The notes under the pieces are model-generated. The model did no database searches, was not told the origin of the DNA, and was given only the letters and a program-made list of their open reading frames with translations. A stretch of DNA of 64,000 nt, from the NCBI GenBank assembly GCA_037576195.1, contig CM075102.1:50216745-50280744 (forward strand), written 5' to 3'. Shown here piece after piece: positions 1 through 11,379 of this stretch. This DNA is from Phytoseiulus persimilis. Taxonomy: Eukaryota; Arthropoda; Arachnida; Mesostigmata; Phytoseiidae. Numbering within the stretch: the stretch's first letter is position 1; each line of letters starts with the position of its first letter. Position numbers and translations under genes: made by a program.

Positions 1-852
1 ATCTACGACTGCTGTCGCCTGCAGACACGAAGCGAAGCCCAATCTTTCAGAGAGAGACATTGAGCGATGACCAGACTCCTCCAGCAGGAGCGCGGCCAGT
101 TACTCTGAGAATCTCTCGAGTACAAACTAATGGAAGTATAGCTGTTGCTTGTGATATTCATCAATCCTCATATGTGTGTTATCCAAGACGGCCTCGGCGG
201 ATAGTTCGTAGTCGAGTCGAAGTCGCTTCCATATCTACTCTTCCTCGAAGAACGCTTCATTGGCGGATCAAGTGGCTCAGGGTTTCCATGTCAACTCCAT
301 TACCCAGGATTGCACATCTCACTGATATTGATTCCAATCCCGGCTCGAAGTCATCTCATAATGCTCAAATATCATATTTTGCTCTGGGACCCTTTCTCTG
401 AATGAATCCCAGCCCAGGTCAACCATGACGGCCCTTTTCGCCATCCAGCCTCGGCAAGCTCTCCGAATCGGTTCCTTTTCGAGTCTGCGCTTCGTCCGGC
501 TCATTGCCAAGCTTCTATGCCGAGATTGCTTCGCCCAGATGGTTTGCGGCGCTGTCCGGTAGAGCTGCTCTAACAGTCCCTTTAAATAATGCGTTCATTG
601 GGTACTCCCAGAGCGCTTGTGGCCGCCTCCCGCGAGCGCGCCGCCAGCTCAGCGGTCGGAGGTCCCTTTAAAAATGCATCCATCCGACTCCATTGGGTAC
701 AGATTTCCTATACCCGTGTTATCACGCTCTGGATTGGTCTAACAACCGTTGTTACCAAACCACACGGTGCAAGCTCGAAAGAGAGAACCTGTTTCAATAT
801 GAGGTTCCATGGGGATCAGATGATGGGTGTTGGAATCGCACAAACTTCTCAT
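1..852. other. 5' flank, no gene recognised
   Basis: Short open frames exist on both strands, but none shows a family motif, splice context or codon pattern that I can defend. I see no RNA gene and no clear repeat here. Confidence 0.4.
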
Positions 853-1115
853 ATTGTCATGAAGCTCAAGGAAGCCACATTCAGTCGGGGTACTCCAAAT
901 ACGACCTTATCTGGACAGGTAGCCAGAGAGCAGTCAGCGGAGACCACATGTACGTCACATGCAAGCGATTCTGTGCGCAAGACGTGTAGGGAGCGAGAGT
1001 AAGGCGAGAGAGGAGAGATTGAATAAAAAAGAGACGACGAGACGAACACAGTGGAGTCGAATTGTGGACCCTCACGCCCGTCCCTTTCTTCCACCCCAAC
1101 AGCCCTAGCTTTAGA
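853..1115 (+). repeat. Dispersed LTR-like repeat, copy 1
   Basis: This stretch aligns by eye with the reverse complement of about 12546-12805. Shared blocks include the run around gtcatg-agct, a tactccaaa-acga block, a gtagccag-agcagtc block and agaccacatgt-cgtcac-tgcaagcg, and both end in an aattgtg-acc-tacg-cccgtc block. An AATAAA-like stretch (1022-1028) followed by a purine-rich region lies inside copy 1. That layout resembles a solo LTR, but no second LTR or target duplication was found, so the class is open. Confidence 0.5.
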
Positions 1116-1592
1116 GTTGAAGCGCCCCGCTCCGCTCTGAGAGAATTGTGCCCTGACCCAACGTCCCGTCCTTGCCCTAGCCAGCGTCCCAAGACCCGTC
1201 CGACCTCGCCCTTCCACGCTTCCGAATTGTGTCCGAGTAAGTTCGCCTACTTACTCCGGGAGCGACGGCCTATATTCCCCAGGTCGCTAGGACGCTAGGA
1301 GCTTTAGCAGATAGCGGAAACTTCGTTACAATATCAAGCGGAGACTTACCCCCGAAACCGGAACCTGAACCATCGTCTGATTGGATTGCACTATCGTTGC
1401 TTGTGGAAACGTTTGAGCTTGGGAGAATATCGCCGGCGACGAAGAAACAAAATTGTGAGACGGTGGCAAAGACACAGTGCGGCCAGCTCTACAGCCAGTG
1501 CTGGAGCCTAACCTATCACAGAGTCGCACCAACACCTGAAGAGCTTCGTTTGAATCAGACGGACATAATCTCCAGGGATCTTGGGATATTCC

Positions 1593-1821
1593 TGTAGGGA
1601 ACATTAGGTATCGTAGAACGCCGCGGCTCGAGACTCGTGGAGACGTCCACTGTTAAATTGTGCACATAGCAGAGAGGAGGACATATACAGGAAGCTAGAG
1701 TCACTGCGCGGCAGCGCGTGAGAGCATTCGTTGCGCCGCGAATCCGAGCGAGAATAAAGAAGAGGGTTCCCGATTGAAGTTGTTTTCCGTGGAGAGTTCG
1801 ACCATCGCAGAGTTCACAACA
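1593..1821 (+). repeat. 5' LTR
   Basis: 229 bp, TG...CA ends, AATAAA at 1753-1758. Five substitutions separate it from the copy at 6866-7094. The TTCC at 1589-1592 is the left target-site duplication. Confidence 0.97.
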
Positions 1822-1904
1822 GCTCAGAAGTGGGATTACGCCGCCTACACGCAGGGTGAGTTGGAGATTAATGGGCTTGTGCGCCGGCTCACGTATTTTC
1901 GGAG

Positions 1905-2950
1905 ATGGCGGACCGAGGCCTGGCAGAGTTGACCGCTCAGTTGACAGAACTGATCAGAAATATGTCGACCGCGCCCCGTGGGGGACCGAGGCTGAGCGTT
2001 TACAATGGAGTCGCGAAGGGCGTCACGGCGAGGAAGTGGCTACTGCAGATCAAGTGCGAGGTTTCAAGCGCTAGGCTTAGCGTGGACGGAGCCCTATCTT
2101 TTGCGAGCGCGCAGCTCGAGGGTCGAGCTGCAACGTGGTATCATTTGGAGGACGCAAACCGCCCCTTCTCTACATTTGAGGATACTGCGGAGGGAGGGAT
2201 AGGGATTCCTTCGTCGCGCGTTTCGTGACGGCCTTCGTGCGCCCGGGGTGTTCTACGTCGGGGTTTTTTAGCTATGTCCAGTCGGCGGATGCGCCGGTGG
2301 AGGAGTACGTCTTTGAAAAGGCGAGCATGGCACAGGCTACCGGAATAGAGTTTGAGGAGGCCATCGACCATATCGTACAGGGATTGCACCAGGTCTTCAC
2401 GCCAGTGAAGTTGGCAATTTCGCGCCATCCGTCCGCGACGCCCGTGGCCCTTGTTGCGGATATCAGTCGTGCCGCCCGCATGATCGGCTTGGATCCGGAG
2501 AGACCGCCGGGGGAGTTGTGGGAGGCGTCGCGGCCAGGTGAGCCTCCGAGATTTAACCGGAGTCGTGAGCGATATCCTATTCTTCAGAGCCCTTCAGGAG
2601 GTTTCGCGCGTGGTTTGGCTTCCGATCCGAGGCCGCCGTTGCCTGCGGGGGCTTCGGAATCACGGCCTCCGGCGGGGGAAAATCGTCATCCGTCCACACT
2701 GCCGCCGACCCGGGCCGGCGGGGGCGTGGAGCGCGCCTTGCCTGCGAGGAGAGACCGGGAATCGCCGGCTATGCCGACCAGAGAGTGTTGGCGTTGTGGT
2801 CGAACGGGACACTCTATATCCGCGATTGCCCAGAGGGGAATGCTTACCGAGAACGAAGAGGCGAAAATTATACGACGAGTGCAAGCGGGTCGCCCTCGGT
2901 CGACAAATATTTGAAGGAATGCGTCGTAAACGGTGAGTTCAGAATTCAGG
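1905..2950 (+). pseudogene. gag of the gypsy element, frameshifted
   Basis: The start at 1905 opens a frame encoding a retrotransposon gag-type region (motif WLLQIKCEVSS, then a LEGRAATWYH segment). The frame then has to move before about 2190 to continue in the next open stretch (2190-2820). That stretch encodes the rest of gag, a Pro/Arg-rich linker and the first half of a zinc knuckle (CWRCGRTGH near 2788-2814). The final cysteine of the C-X2-C-X4-H-X4-C knuckle is in another frame (DCPEG near 2824-2838), so a small indel sits inside the knuckle. A further frame change occurs near 2940, before the protease. This copy therefore cannot make intact Gag without frameshifting. Confidence 0.85.
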
Positions 2951-5900
2951 GACACCGGCTGTTCGGCGGTTCTCGTGAGAGCCAGCAGAGTAAACGATAC
3001 GAACATTCGAGCTATTTTGGAATCGACTCCCATATACGGCACAGGTGACGTATCTACGCCGGCCACTCACACCCTCGGGAGAGTCGTTTTCGGATCTTTG
3101 CAGGTGGACGAAGGAGTTGCGTCAGACATCGAGGCTCTGGTGGTGCCGGATCACGCGATCCCGGAGGACTTGTGTGTCGGGCGAACCTTCCTGCATCTGC
3201 CACACATGACGTTGTTGAGGATGGATGCGGAGTTCTTCGTTGGTCCGCCCAAATCTACCCTGGAAAAAATACGACGCGCGGACACTGTCCGACCGTGCGT
3301 GACCTCCGACGTTGAGATTCGGCCGGGTATGGCCGCAATGGTCGAGGCTAAGACCAGGCCGGTTTCGGCAATCGTTGTTCGCGCTCCAGATCGTGATTTC
3401 GTGTATCATAGCGATGCTGATGGAATGATCCAGTTGCCCATAGAAAACCGGAGCGCGGGGAACATGATCCTTCGAGCCGGCGAGTTTTTGGCGAAATGCA
3501 GAGTGTTGCCGGAGGAGGAGTTCGGTGCGGTCGAGCAAACGACGGGCTCCTCGGCCGGCGACCCAGGCGCCCCGGCAGGGGGCATAGAATCTTATAGAGG
3601 TGACATAGGATGTAGGAGGCCTATTTCAATGTAGGAGATCAATCTGGGACCATTATTATCAGAATGTTCAAAATCCGAGGTCCTTAGTCTGATTAACGAG
3701 TTCTCCGACGTGTTCGCGTTCGACCTGCAGGAGCTGGGCTGTACCGATCTCGTCGAGGCGGAAATCCTACTGAAGCCTGACTGACTGCCGGGTCGAGCTA
3801 GGCCGTATTGCCTCGCGCCCGAAGACCGCGCCTTCATGGAAAATCAGGTTCAGGAGTGGAAGAGTGCTGGAATTGCATCGGATACGAGAAGTCCTTACGC
3901 CAGTCCGGCGTTCGTCGTCACACGTCTGAATCCCGGTAAGCCCCCGAATAAGAGAGTAGTGATCGATGTACGCCGCCTCAACGATAGTTCGCTCGACCTG
4001 CATTGGCCCATTCCGAACTTGGAGGATGAACTGATGGACATGTCAGCCGCTCGCTGGTTTGCGCAGCTAGACTTCAAACAGGAATTCCTCCAGATCCCTC
4101 TCGCAGAGGCCTCCCGGCCCTACACAGCCTTCACGACCCCAGATTCTAGCGGTGAATTCAACCGTATGCCCTTCGGATGGAAGAATGGACCCGCCATCTT
4201 CAATCACCTTGTCTCGCTGGTACTTGGAACGCTGAGAAGGGAGAAGCGCTGTTTTCTCTTCTTCGATGACGTGTTGGTCAACGGGAAAAGCTTCGAACAT
4301 CTGATGGTTACGCTCCGAGAGGCATTCCTAAGTCTTCGTCAAGCGAAACTAACCTTGAACCCCTCAAAATGTCGATTCGGCTTCCAGGAAGTTGTTTTCA
4401 TGGGGTTCGTGATCAAAGAGGGTACAGTAATTCCGACGGAGGACAAATTGCAAGCGATAAGGGAGTTCCCGACTCCGACGGACGCGACCCAGGTGCGACA
4501 ATTCCTCGGGCTGAGTGGATTCTTCCGCCGGTTCATTCCGCGCTACGCGTTCGTCGCGGCACCGCTAAGTGCGCTCACGTCAACCAAGACCCAATTCGCA
4601 TGGGGCAACGCCCATCAGAACGCATTCGAAAAATTAAAGTCGGCCATGAAGGGACCACCAATTCTGAGTCTGTTTGACCCGGCGCGCCCAACCGAGCTGC
4701 ACACGGACGCCTCGGCTATAGGACTCGCTGGCATGCTCTTCCAAGAAGACAAGGACCACAAACTGCAGCTTGTACGCTGCACGTCGCGCAAATGCAGTTC
4801 CGCTGAGTCTTCATATCACTCGTCACGGCTCGAGCTTCTGGCAATCACCTATTCTCTGGAAAAGTTTCGACCCTTCCTCATAGGCCGTCACTTTAAACTC
4901 GTTACAGATTGTCAGGCACTGTTGAGTGTTAACTCACAGACAACACGAAACCCCCAACTGGCACGATGGTGTGCGATGATACAGGAGTTCCGCTTCACCG
5001 TTGAGCACCGATCCGGAACGCGTATGGCTCATGTGGACGCGCTATCAAGAAATCCGGTGGACGACCCATCGTTCCTAGTAGAGCGAATCTATTGCGGCCA
5101 GGCCCAAGAGTTCTCTTCAAAGTCAGAAGAGAATCTGCTGGACGAATGGGTGGCCGGCGCCCCCGTGAGCTCCTACCTTTCATCCGAACTCAAACCGCTG
5201 ACCTTCACCGACGAAGTCCGTGCAGTACAGGCAGGAAACAGCCAGATCAGACAGAAGATTGCGATTCTGAAGAAGCCAGAGAGCGAACGAACGGCTTGGG
5301 AGAAGGACGCCGTTAGGGACTTCTAAATTTGCGGAGGCTGCGTTTATAGGAAGCACGGCGACCGAAGCCTGTTTGTTGTTCCGGATAGCCAGCGCGAGGC
5401 GATTGTCATACGCGCCCACGACCTACAAGGCCATTTCGGGAGAGCAAGAACCGAAGAAATCATCAGACGCACATGTAGGTTCACCAATATGAATCGCTAC
5501 ATCAGAAATCACATCGCTCAGTGCAAACCTTGCCTAGCGCACCGACGCAACAGTGGCAAACAGCCTGGATTTCTTCAGGAAATCCCGATTCCAGATCGCC
5601 CATTCGAATGGGTACATATTGATCACGTGGGACCCTACACCACGACCTTCGCGAAAAATGCACATGCGCTCGTGATCGTCGACCGCTTGACAAAGTTCAC
5701 GTACATCGAGGCAGTGAAGAACACGTCTTCAAAGGAGTCCATCGCTGCGCTTGAAAAATTCATGTCCGATTGGGGAGTCCCGTTGAAAATCACGTCGGAT
5801 CGCGGGTGTGCCTTCACTAGCAAAGAATTCCGACAATTCTTGATGAAACTCAACGTGAAGGCTTATCTAAACTGCCCTCGCCGGCCGGCCGGAAACGGAC

Positions 5901-6751
5901 AGGTCGAGAGAGCAAACGGCGTAATAACACCGCTGCTCGCGAAGTTGGTCCACGGCGGAAGGGCCGGCACGTGGGATCGCCTCATCAAAAAGGTTCAGCT
6001 GCTTCTAAACACCTCTGTCAACCGCGCGACGGGAGAAACACCTATAAGAATGCTATGCGGATTCAATCCGGAAACCCATGATCGCTTGTTGAACTCCATT
6101 CCACACCCGTCGATTCTTGGAACCGAAGACCCGAAAGAACTCCGAGAAGCCGCCAAGAAGAAACTAAAACGGGCGTTCCAGGAAGCCAAGAAGTACTACG
6201 ACAAACGACATGCTGCAGCCGACCGCTTCCGAACAGGGGACATCGTGTGGTTCTGCGCCCCTGCGCGAAAAGCCGACGGAACATCACGCAAGCTGGACCC
6301 CTTGTTTCGAGGTCCGCTCATGGTAACGAGAGAACTCAACCACGATACGTATGCAGTCGTATCATTGAATGACGAAGACCCATACGCGACCACCGCACAT
6401 GTCAGCCAGCTTCGTCTCTACGGCCACGGAACAGGCACCAACAGAGCAAACGGTAACAGCGAGAGCGAGCTTGAGAGGGCGGGGGAAAACGATACAAATC
6501 TCACGGGGGCGGGGGGTTGTGTGATAACGAATGTCGTTCCAGAATCAAGTTCAGAGGACGCCGAGGGCTCAAGCATGAAGCCGCCACCGACCGCGCAACA
6601 GCCCAGCTCCGAGATAAATGTCAAACAGCAAAACCGAACGAAATCTGCGCCCCGAAGACAACCGGAGGAACAGGTCCAGTGTACGCCAACACCACGAAGG
6701 ACCGGAAGAACACCGAAACCGAGAGTAATGTTCGACCCGAGCGAATTGTGA
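2951..6751 (+). pseudogene. pol (PR-RT-RNase H-integrase) of the gypsy element, with stops
   Basis: One reading frame runs from the protease to the integrase end but is broken by in-frame stops at 3632-3634 (TAG), 3782-3784 (TGA) and 5324-5326 (TAA). Protease: DTGCS active site at 2951-2965. RT: starts near 3785, with the fingers motif RLNPGKPPNKRVVID and an FFDDV catalytic box near 4259-4273 (F in place of the usual Y or I). RNase H: HTDASAIGLAGML near 4699 and HVDALSRNP near 5032. Integrase: HHCC zinc finger spanning 5420-5535 (HDLQGHF, CKPC). The DDE core is HIDHVGP, TSDRGCAFTSKEF and GNGQVERANG, followed by a GPY/F-like FRGPLMV segment. A Ser/Thr/Arg-rich tail ends at the TGA at 6749-6751. 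Confidence 0.93.
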
Positions 6752-6865
6752 AGAGACTTTTGAAACAAAATTAATAGAGAAATCTCATGTAGTTGTGGAA
6801 ATCCCGATCAAATTAACCTAATTCGAACAGCTGCGACGAGGACGTCGCTTTTCAGTATGGCCGAC

Positions 6866-7094
6866 TGTAGGGAACATTAGGTATCGTAGAACGCCGCGCC
6901 TCGAGACTCGTGGAGACATCCACTGTTAAATTGTGCACATAGCAGAGAGGAGGACATATACAGGAAGCTAGAGTCACTGCGCGGCAGCGCGTGAGAGCGT
7001 TCGTTGCGCCGCGGATCCGAGCGAGAATAAAGAAGAGGGTTCCCGATTGAAGTTGTTTTCCGTGGAGAGTTCGAGCATCGCAGAGTTCACAACA
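6866..7094 (+). repeat. 3' LTR
   Basis: 229 bp, AATAAA at 7026-7031, the same offset as in the 5' LTR. It is followed by TTCC (7095-7098), the right target-site duplication. Confidence 0.97.
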
Positions 7095-7098
7095 TTCC

Positions 7099-7713
7099 GT
7101 ATCCGATTGTTTCTCGATCCCGACTGTGCTGTGAAGATTTCCGAAGTTATCAGCTTGCAGCCCTCTCCCTTTCGCTGTCTGTGTCCATTAGCGCTCTGCT
7201 GCGCGGGAAGTTCGAATCTGAAAGATGAAGCGATTACTGATTGCATTCACAGCGAGGTTGCTCATTCTTTTTGGCTCATTCTGGGAAGGCAGTTGAGAAC
7301 TTCACAGAGTGGATTCAGTTAATTTACGATTTCTATCAAGGGGGCTCAAATCGGCATGCTTTCTCGGCATGACTACCGAGATCTTGATCGTCGGACAGGA
7401 AGGAGCGCAATCAGAACTGTTCTCGGACTCGTTCTGGCCCTAGCTGTCCACGACCTTTCGCTGATAGCAAAATGGTGCTCTTCGATCAGCAGAATCCTCT
7501 CGAGGGAACGGTTCACCGGGTTTGAAGGGAATCACGTATCGGAATCCGAAGACATTACGATCCAGATTCAAACGAACGCGCGAATAAAGATTCGATGACT
7601 TCCTTTTTGCCCGCTTGTTTCCGGAGCGTTCGAAATCGGAACATCCAGATTGTTTCCGCGACGGTTGGCTACGTGTTCGAGTTTAGGCTGACGTTGAGCT
7701 TCCGCTAAAAGCA
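7099..7713. other. Upstream region of the LOTUS-Tudor gene
   Basis: This is about 615 bp between the 3' LTR and the start codon at 7714. It presumably holds the promoter and 5' UTR. I see no convincing TATA box, coding exon or repeat. Confidence 0.35.
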
Positions 7714-10529
7714 ATGATTAAAGGGGAATCTTTCAAGACTCTGCTGGGAGCTGCCCTTGTATCAGCCGGTGGTGAGGTGCCCCTCGACCATCTTGAGTCC
7801 TTACTCAGAGAGAAATACGATTTGGAGCTCCCGGTTGTTCCGAATCACGTCGCTTTGGAGAAATACCTAGTGACGAATTTCTCAGATATTTGTAGAGTGA
7901 AAAGGGCTGTGGATGGACATTTCGTTGTGAGGGTGAGTTCCCATCACCAGGGAGGAGCAAAAATCAGTCACAGCATATATGCAGTTCAGCTTCGATCATA
8001 TCAGCTTTCGCGATTTCAACCTTCTGATGTCTAGCCTGGATCAAATCAGCTTTTTCTTATATCCACCGCCGATTAAATCGAGTATTGTTCCGCACAAATC
8101 CATTGTTAGAATCGACATCAGCGTACTCATCGTCCTATACCTCGATGTCGGCTTCAGTCCACCTTTTCGATCGAGTGATTTGGACAAACCCTCGAAGGGT
8201 CATTGAAGATTCACATCGTCTTAAGAGGAGCAAAGCGGTTCAGCCTCCGCTCATTTCCACAGAAAATCTTGAGCCGAGAACGCTCCGCGTTTCATTGCTT
8301 GTACTCGTCGAAGAAATGCTTCGGTGTACCAAGTTTCGAAGGTTCCGTGGTGACATCGATCGCTTTTTGCTAAATGGTCGTAGAAATGATGTGACTCTCA
8401 CCAATCCCTGCACATTGGCGAACATGCTCTGCTTACTCCTTGAAGTTAAGCTTGAACCCTTTACTGAACCTAGTTGAGCTGCTTCGAAAGTCGAGACCAT
8501 CCTCATTCAGAGCAAGCCGCCCCATTTCGCAGACGCTTAGTTAGGACTTCGATTTTCTTTGGCTGCGGAGGCTTTCGGATAAAGTCCGAAATAGACAACG
8601 GTGCCATGAAACATGGCCGAACATGCACGCTCCCCGTTTTCGAAACTGATCCAAAGTCACACCTGACAACCTTAACTGTGGTCGTGAACGCCCCAGTACT
8701 TGGACACCGCTCGACTGCGAAGTACGGCGCCCGATTGAAAACCAAGAGAGGATTCCCTATAGGTGTTGCAGTTGCCAGCCATCGCCCATCTGCTCCCCGA
8801 TGGATATATCGAACCCGAGTTCGAGCCATTGGCAGCAACGGAGTTCCACACTCCCGCACCCGAGCCGGCTAGAGTCTCGAAAGAAAACGTATTGGATGGG
8901 CGACATCGGTCGGATACCAACATCACTGGAGCTGCTGCTGTAATCAATGCCCCCATCGGGCCATCACGACTGACATACAATACGATATCCCCGAGGAATG
9001 ACTCTCAGGTCAGTCACTCTTTTGGCGAATCCATTCCTGGCCGTCTGGTTAATATTCGACCTTAATCAATCCTCATTGAATCTCTTGCAATCTCAGGATG
9101 ATCATAATAATGCAACGATTCTCGCCAATCTCGAGAATCAGTTGGCGGAAGAGTGCTCCGTCAGGGGCATCATAGAGCCGATATTCACGCTACGGACTAC
9201 TTCTGGCGGAGGACTCAAAGAGGTCTTCTGCGTAGCAACTTGGGGTAACGAGAAGATCCAGAGTTACCCTGCCATTTTCACGACCGAAGAGGGAGCCAAA
9301 GCGGACGTCATCAAGAAGATGCTGATCGGCATCGATGAGCTCGCTCAAAAAAGTATGTGGAACGCTTGCTGTTCCCTATAACTCCCTTAGAGGGAAAATA
9401 CATCGATTCTAACCTACTGACTGATATCCATTCCAAGTCTTGAGCTATCAGTCGTGCACGGAGAACCTTGCGGAGAGCGCCAACGAATCCCATTGTGGTG
9501 AGAGCTCAGAACAAAGTTGCGCCAACGTCACTGGAGAAGCCTCTGGAACTGAGTCCCATCCCATAGTCGCCCAGGAAAAGCGACTTCTCGGCAACGACGG
9601 TCTTGGCCTGTTGGCTGCTTCCGAGCCGGAAACGTCGTCGCGGAGAATTGACCATGGAGCTGTAGCCCAAAAGGAGTCGATATCGAACATCTCCTTCAAT
9701 CAGACTGACGTCCTTTCCCTCGCCTGCGGCAGGGCACAGGGCTTAATCCCGAATCTCTCGCCCGTGGATCTTGAGCCTCGGATCGACATGGAGCAGCCCG
9801 TGAGTCAAGGTTATCTTACTCATGTGCTTGAGGACGGCTCCTTCGTTGTGCAAGTGAAAGGACCCGGTCTCGCCAGATGGGAGCGGCAAACTTTTGCTTT
9901 CGACCCGCAGTCACCGACTGAAAAGGTTTGGGAACGCATCGTTGATACTCCGCAGCGAGCTGACAATAGTATGGAGCCCGGATGCGAGAGATTTCCCCAT
10001 TTTTTTCTTTCGAACAGATACTTCCGTTCCGATGGTACGTCACGCGCATCAAAGAGGGAACTAGTGTAGACTTTTACGACCGCGTTATGTGCATGTCAGA
10101 GGGACCCTGTATCGATGAGCGTGGTTTCGTACAACTTTACTTCCCCGACAACGGGTATGAAGACTTCGTCGATCCAAATGTGGTATTCGACCTTGAAAAC
10201 TATGAAGAGATCAACAGAGTGCCTGTTCAGGTCAGGAGTAGCGGACGAGAATACGGCCATGTCAGAACTTACCCGCTGAGATTCCCAAATACACAAACGA
10301 GGGGATGGAAAGACTGAATCTTGAATTTCGACCTTTTCAGGGAGTACGCATACACGCCGTCGGTCTGACGGGAGGAACTCCTGTAGAGGAGCTCCGTGTG
10401 AAACATCCTCCACATGATCAACTTCTCTTCCTGCCAGCAGACAGGAGCAACTGCTTCATGAGTAATTGCAGTACAGAGGTGCCTCATGTCTACATTTACG
10501 ACATGGATCTCAAACGAGTGCTCTGTTGA
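7714..10529 (+). CDS. LOTUS and Tudor domain protein, Tejas/TDRD5-like
   Basis: Six-exon model: 7714-7932, 8772-9008, 9097-9352, 9438-9925, 10018-10230 and 10341-10529, 533 aa. Every junction keeps phase; the donor after 9925 (AAG|GTTTGG) is the weakest. Exon 1 is a LOTUS/OST-HTH domain (residues about 5-73: helix FKTLLGAALVSAGGEV, then LDHLESLLREKY and a FVVR end). Exons 4-6 hold an extended Tudor module: a GYLTHVLEDGSFVVQV strand, then WYVTRIKEG, FYDRVMCM, GFVQLYFPDNGYEDFV. LOTUS at the N-terminus with one C-terminal Tudor is the Tejas/TDRD5 layout. These germline proteins bind Vasa-type helicases and scaffold piRNA processing in nuage; that role is inferred from the family. Exon 3 resembles a divergent double-stranded RNA-binding fold. 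Intron 1 (839 bp) is long and could hide another exon. Confidence 0.82.
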
Positions 10530-10623
10530 GATGGATATGCGCACGGTCCAGGCTCGGAGACAATCCCAACTCGCGAAGGACCCTACTCTTCCCCACAGTT
10601 TTCGTGTGTAAACGCTTTGACTA

Positions 10624-10629
10624 AATAAA
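10624..10629 (+). other. Polyadenylation signal of the LOTUS-Tudor gene
   Basis: AATAAA lies 95 bp after the stop codon at 10527-10529. Confidence 0.7.
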
Positions 10630-10724
10630 ATCTCAGTTCTTTACACCTCGAGACCTCCAGCTCCACACAACGCGTTCGAAGCCCGCGGAACGACCATCAT
10701 TACTATAACTATCCAGATTATTAT

Positions 10725-10946
10725 TACCTTAAAGTCTGGGAGATGAGGGACTACTTTTTCAACCATAAATTCACCCAGAATTCACAGTCATCGATGGAAT
10801 TTTCAAGATCTGGCATTCTCCCGTGATTGACGGCACGTTGCTACATCGTGCAAAATTATCGGGATTCACATGCGTGCACACAAGCAGAAGTTCCCGTAAT
10901 GTTTTCAGTCAAAAAAGTGGTCCCTTATCTCCCAGACTTTAGGGTA
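10725..10946. mobile_element. TA-flanked MITE with terminal inverted repeats
   Basis: A 222-bp element including the flanking TA dinucleotides. The left arm (10727-10762) starts CCTTAAAGTCTGGGAGAT. The right arm (10906-10944) is its inverse, starting CCCTAAAGTCTGGGAGAT when read on the minus strand. The arms match over roughly 36-38 bp with about four differences. TA on both sides suggests Tc1/mariner-type mobilisation. There is no coding capacity. Confidence 0.8.
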
Positions 10947-11379
10947 TCAAACTCCGCTTACTATCAGTGTTGGTCAAGATTCCGGAGGCGAGCTCCGTTG
11001 AGCCCGCAACCAAGCCCGCGGTTTCCGGTTGAGGGCCTTCCATTGCGGTCACTCGCAGAAATTATCCACGGAATTATCCATCCATAAAATGCGGGCTATT
11101 GCAAGCCCAAGAGGTGGCCGAGTCCAAGGGAGCGCCCTCCCTTGTGAGTCACTTCTTAGTAAAACTCTAAGAGTCCCTCCCCATGAATGGTTCGTTGATC
11201 ACTTCCCAAACATAGCTCACTGGATTTATATTATAATAAAGTTCTTAGATTGGTCCAGACTACGCGACTAAGATGTTGTCAGGTCGATCCGACAACTTCC
11301 CGTCCCCCTCCGAAAATCCTTTCCTCTCAGTTTTTTGAACAAGTTGTCAGATCGACCCGTAAACTTCTTCGTCAGGTAG
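10947..11379. other. Intergenic, nothing recognised
   Basis: No conserved frame, RNA gene or clear repeat family is visible between the MITE and the repeat block that follows. Confidence 0.35.

Larger units (their letters stand above)
1593..7094 (+). mobile_element. Ty3/gypsy LTR retrotransposon, full length but defective
   Basis: The element has two direct 229-bp LTRs that begin TGTAGGG and end ACAACA, flanked by the 4-bp duplication TTCC (1589-1592 and 7095-7098). The internal region carries gag with a CCHC knuckle, then protease, reverse transcriptase, RNase H and integrase. The order PR-RT-RH-IN is diagnostic of Ty3/gypsy. I counted five mismatches between the LTRs, about 98% identity, so the insertion is fairly young. 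The coding region is nevertheless interrupted several times (see gag and pol). There is no env-like frame after pol. A TGGG at 1830-1833, 8 bp after the 5' LTR, is the only primer-binding-site start I see and I cannot assign a tRNA. A clean polypurine tract next to the 3' LTR is not evident. Confidence 0.95.
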
